This document shows positions 6,136-6,759 of a DNA stretch of 6,759 nt, in pieces. The notes under the pieces were generated by a model. The model worked only from the letters and a program-made list of their open reading frames with translations. It was not told the origin of the DNA and ran no database searches. The stretch is from positions 1-6,759 of the forward strand of contig DASZSJ010000122.1 of the NCBI GenBank assembly GCA_035548675.1, in the 5' to 3' direction. Position numbers and translations under genes: made by a program. Each line of letters begins with the position of its first letter. Position 1 is the stretch's first letter. This DNA is from VRUE01 sp035548675 (lineage in GTDB: Bacteria > Actinomycetota > Thermoleophilia > Solirubrobacterales > 70-9).

Positions 6136-6491
6136 TTGGCCCGCAGCAACCGCGAATTGGATCACGCTCAGATCGAGATGCACGAGGGCAATCCCAACGC
6201 GAAGCTGTCGATTCTCGTCAACATCGAGGGCGACGACGCCAAGTGCCTGGAGCGCATCGCCAACGAGCGCGGGTAGCCAGCCGGCGAGATCCTCACCGGC
6301 TTCTGCAGCGCCTACTGGAGATCACGACCAAGCGTGGCTTCTCCACGGCGCTCGCCACCCAGCTTGGTCGCTCCGCGCAGCTCGACGATGCCCTCACCGC
6401 CCAGCTTCTCCGGGACTGGTCCAGGCGCTTCGGGTCGACGACGACTTCAGCTGTTGTCTGTCAGACAGACAAACGAAAGCCCCGCAAATGA
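6136..6491 (+). pseudogene. Broken small gene, possibly a ribbon-helix-helix (CopG/Arc-like) regulator or antitoxin
   Basis: The first frame gives a coherent peptide: LARSNRELDHAQIEMHEG, then AKLSILVNIEGDDAKCLER (from codon 24), IANERG, and a TAG at 6274-6276. The same frame continues PAGEILTGF. At about 6303 a single missing base (TTCTG for TTCCTG) would shift it into the frame LQRLLEITTKRGFSTALA, which runs to TGA at 6491. Repairing both lesions gives a beta strand (KLSILVNIEG), a helix (DDAKCLERIANERG), a PAGEIL turn and a second helix (GFLQRLLE), which is the ribbon-helix-helix pattern. The family call is inference from pattern alone. The start is uncertain: TTG 6136 or ATG 6178, neither with a good ribosome site. 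The last ~20 codons run into the palindrome and terminator and may not be original. It could instead be a genuinely short 46-residue gene ending at 6276. Confidence 0.35.
6454..6472. repeat. 19-bp odd palindrome beside the second terminator
   Basis: TTGTCTGTC and GACAGACAA are exact complements around a single A. It starts right where the terminator arm ends and contains nested GTCTGTC-type repeats. It may be a protein-binding site or a second small stem-loop. A recombinase site near the tRNA-like end is a further possibility, unsupported by any integrase in the window. The region is AT-richer than its neighbours. Confidence 0.5.
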
Positions 6492-6537
6492 GGCTGCCGC
6501 GCCCTTTGCGCGACAGCCTCAAATGCGGGGCTTTCGT
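6473..6537 (-). terminator. Terminator hairpin with an insertion in its loop
   Basis: The arms ACGAAAGCCCCGC (6473-6485) and GCGGGGCTTTCGT (6525-6537) are perfect 13-bp complements. Deleting the 31-bp insert plus one AAAT leaves a hairpin with loop AAAT, ending in CTTTCGTTTGT on the minus strand, a usual tRNA terminator form. It follows 4 nt after the tRNA-like 3' end at 6542-6562. Because the insert is itself palindromic, the RNA may still fold into one long stem. Confidence 0.72.
6490..6520. mobile_element. 31-bp palindromic mini-element derived from the IS left tip (MITE-like)
   Basis: GAGGCTG (6490-6496) and CAGCCTC (6514-6520) form the ends. Inner arms CGCGC and GCGCG surround loop CCTTT, with one C/A mismatch. 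It is flanked by a perfect AAAT duplication (6486-6489, 6521-6524). The reverse complement of 6492-6520 equals the first 29 nt of the IS (3294-3322). The only change is that the last two bases complete a second GAGGCTG tip. It encodes nothing, so any movement would need a transposase supplied in trans, for which the IS1182-type enzyme in this window is the natural candidate. Confidence 0.75.
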
Positions 6538-6541
6538 GAAA

Positions 6542-6562
6542 TAGCGGGGGCGGGTTTTGAAC
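6542..6562 (-). repeat. tRNA 3'-end-like sequence, copy 2 (possible attachment-site remnant)
   Basis: Shares TAGCGGGGGCGGG with 4859-4871 in direct orientation. Read on the minus strand it gives GTTCAAAACCCGCCCCCGCTA, close to a T-loop (TTCAAAA for TTCRANY), T-stem strand CCCGC, acceptor strand CCCCGCT and discriminator A. The expected 5' T-stem strand GCGGG is absent (ATGCG instead), so the tRNA body is lost or never belonged here. A terminator follows after 4 nt, as at copy 1. The two copies are 1683 bp apart. Confidence 0.52.
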
Positions 6563-6683
6563 GCATTGGTACGACCAAGTGCCGCTACCGCGAGAGGCAT
6601 GATTCCCGCTCCCTGAGCCGATCATTCGGTCGGCGCGGGCTTGCTGTCAGCTCTTTGGATTAGGGTCGCCAACTCGCGGCTTG
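6563..6683. other. Non-coding stretch, no recognised feature
   Basis: No convincing gene. Short imperfect stems such as GCCGA...TCGGC (around 6619-6636) are present without a T-run. Confidence 0.4.
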
Positions 6684-6759
6684 CTAGGAAATGCGCGCCT
6701 CGATCGCCCGCACCGCCTCAGTGGCTTCCCGCCCAATCTCCGGGTCATCGGCGAAGCGG
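6684..6759 (-). CDS. C-terminal end of an unidentified protein (partial, starts beyond the right edge)
   Basis: On the minus strand the last 24 codons read RFADDPEIGREATEAVRAIE then ARIS and a TAG stop (6686-6684). The segment is amphipathic and helical-looking, with strong G/C bias at third positions, as in the true genes here. It is too short to assign a family. It reads towards the tRNA-like repeat at 6542-6562 and ends about 120 bp before it. Confidence 0.45.
   Translation of the reverse strand, partial: RFADDPEIGREATEAVRAIEARIS

Noticed and set aside
6070..6183. Starting the ATPase at the ATG at 6183 (430 residues)
   Set aside because: The added 38 residues do not look like the family and would run through the promoter and operator cluster; GTG 6069 has a ribosome site.
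6394..6600. A 68-codon minus-strand frame across the second terminator
   Set aside because: It crosses the terminator, the mini-element and the tRNA-like repeat and has no motif or ribosome site.
6542..6610. A complete though decayed tRNA gene on the minus strand, with AGCGGGA at 6610-6604 as its 5' acceptor strand
   Set aside because: The span is 69 nt, the T-stem does not pair, no standard D-arm or anticodon loop can be drawn, and one acceptor pair is mismatched. Only the 3' end resembles a tRNA.
1..6759. CRISPR array, rRNA or integrase gene
   Set aside because: No regularly spaced direct repeats, no conserved rRNA stretches and no tyrosine or serine recombinase motifs were seen on either strand.

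Overview
The window is GC-rich bacterial DNA with G/C-biased third codon positions, Arg/Ala/Glu-rich proteins, a TTG and a GTG start, and tRNA-terminator-like hairpins. This suggests a high-GC actinobacterium, possibly a Thermoleophilia-type soil lineage; that placement is inference. All intact protein genes read on the minus strand.

Layout from left to right. (1) 1-3026 holds a hydantoinase/oxoprolinase operon, hyuA then hyuB, with hyuB running off the left edge. Together they would encode the two subunits of an ATP-dependent enzyme acting on a cyclic amide or related substrate. (2) 3027-3277 is an unusually AT-rich control region with a plausible hyuA promoter and several palindromes. (3) 3278-4855 is a rho-independent terminator hairpin whose loop has been split by a complete 1546-bp insertion sequence (3294-4839). 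The IS has a DDE transposase of the IS1182 type, 16-bp terminal inverted repeats and a 4-bp target duplication TTTC. (4) 4859-6562 is a roughly 1.7-kb module bounded by two direct repeats that look like the last bases of a tRNA gene, each followed on the minus strand by its own terminator. Inside are an AAA/STAND-like ATPase gene (4891-6069, minus) and, divergent from it, a promoter with an operator-like palindrome driving a broken small gene that may encode a ribbon-helix-helix protein. (5) 6473-6537 is the second terminator. Its loop is split by a 31-bp palindromic mini-element with a 4-bp duplication AAAT. On the opposite strand, 29 of its 31 bases are identical to the left tip of the IS. 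(6) 6563-6759 is mostly featureless, ending with the C-terminus of an unidentified minus-strand gene.

The most interesting story is mobile. An IS1182-like element and a 31-bp palindrome that is essentially its own left tip have each inserted into the loop of a different tRNA-type terminator hairpin, with the duplicated 4 bases lying in the loop each time. This suggests hairpin-loop targeting and a minimal non-autonomous element mobilised in trans. The two tRNA 3'-end-like repeats suggest that the ATPase module sits in a tRNA integration hotspot. No integrase gene is visible in the window.
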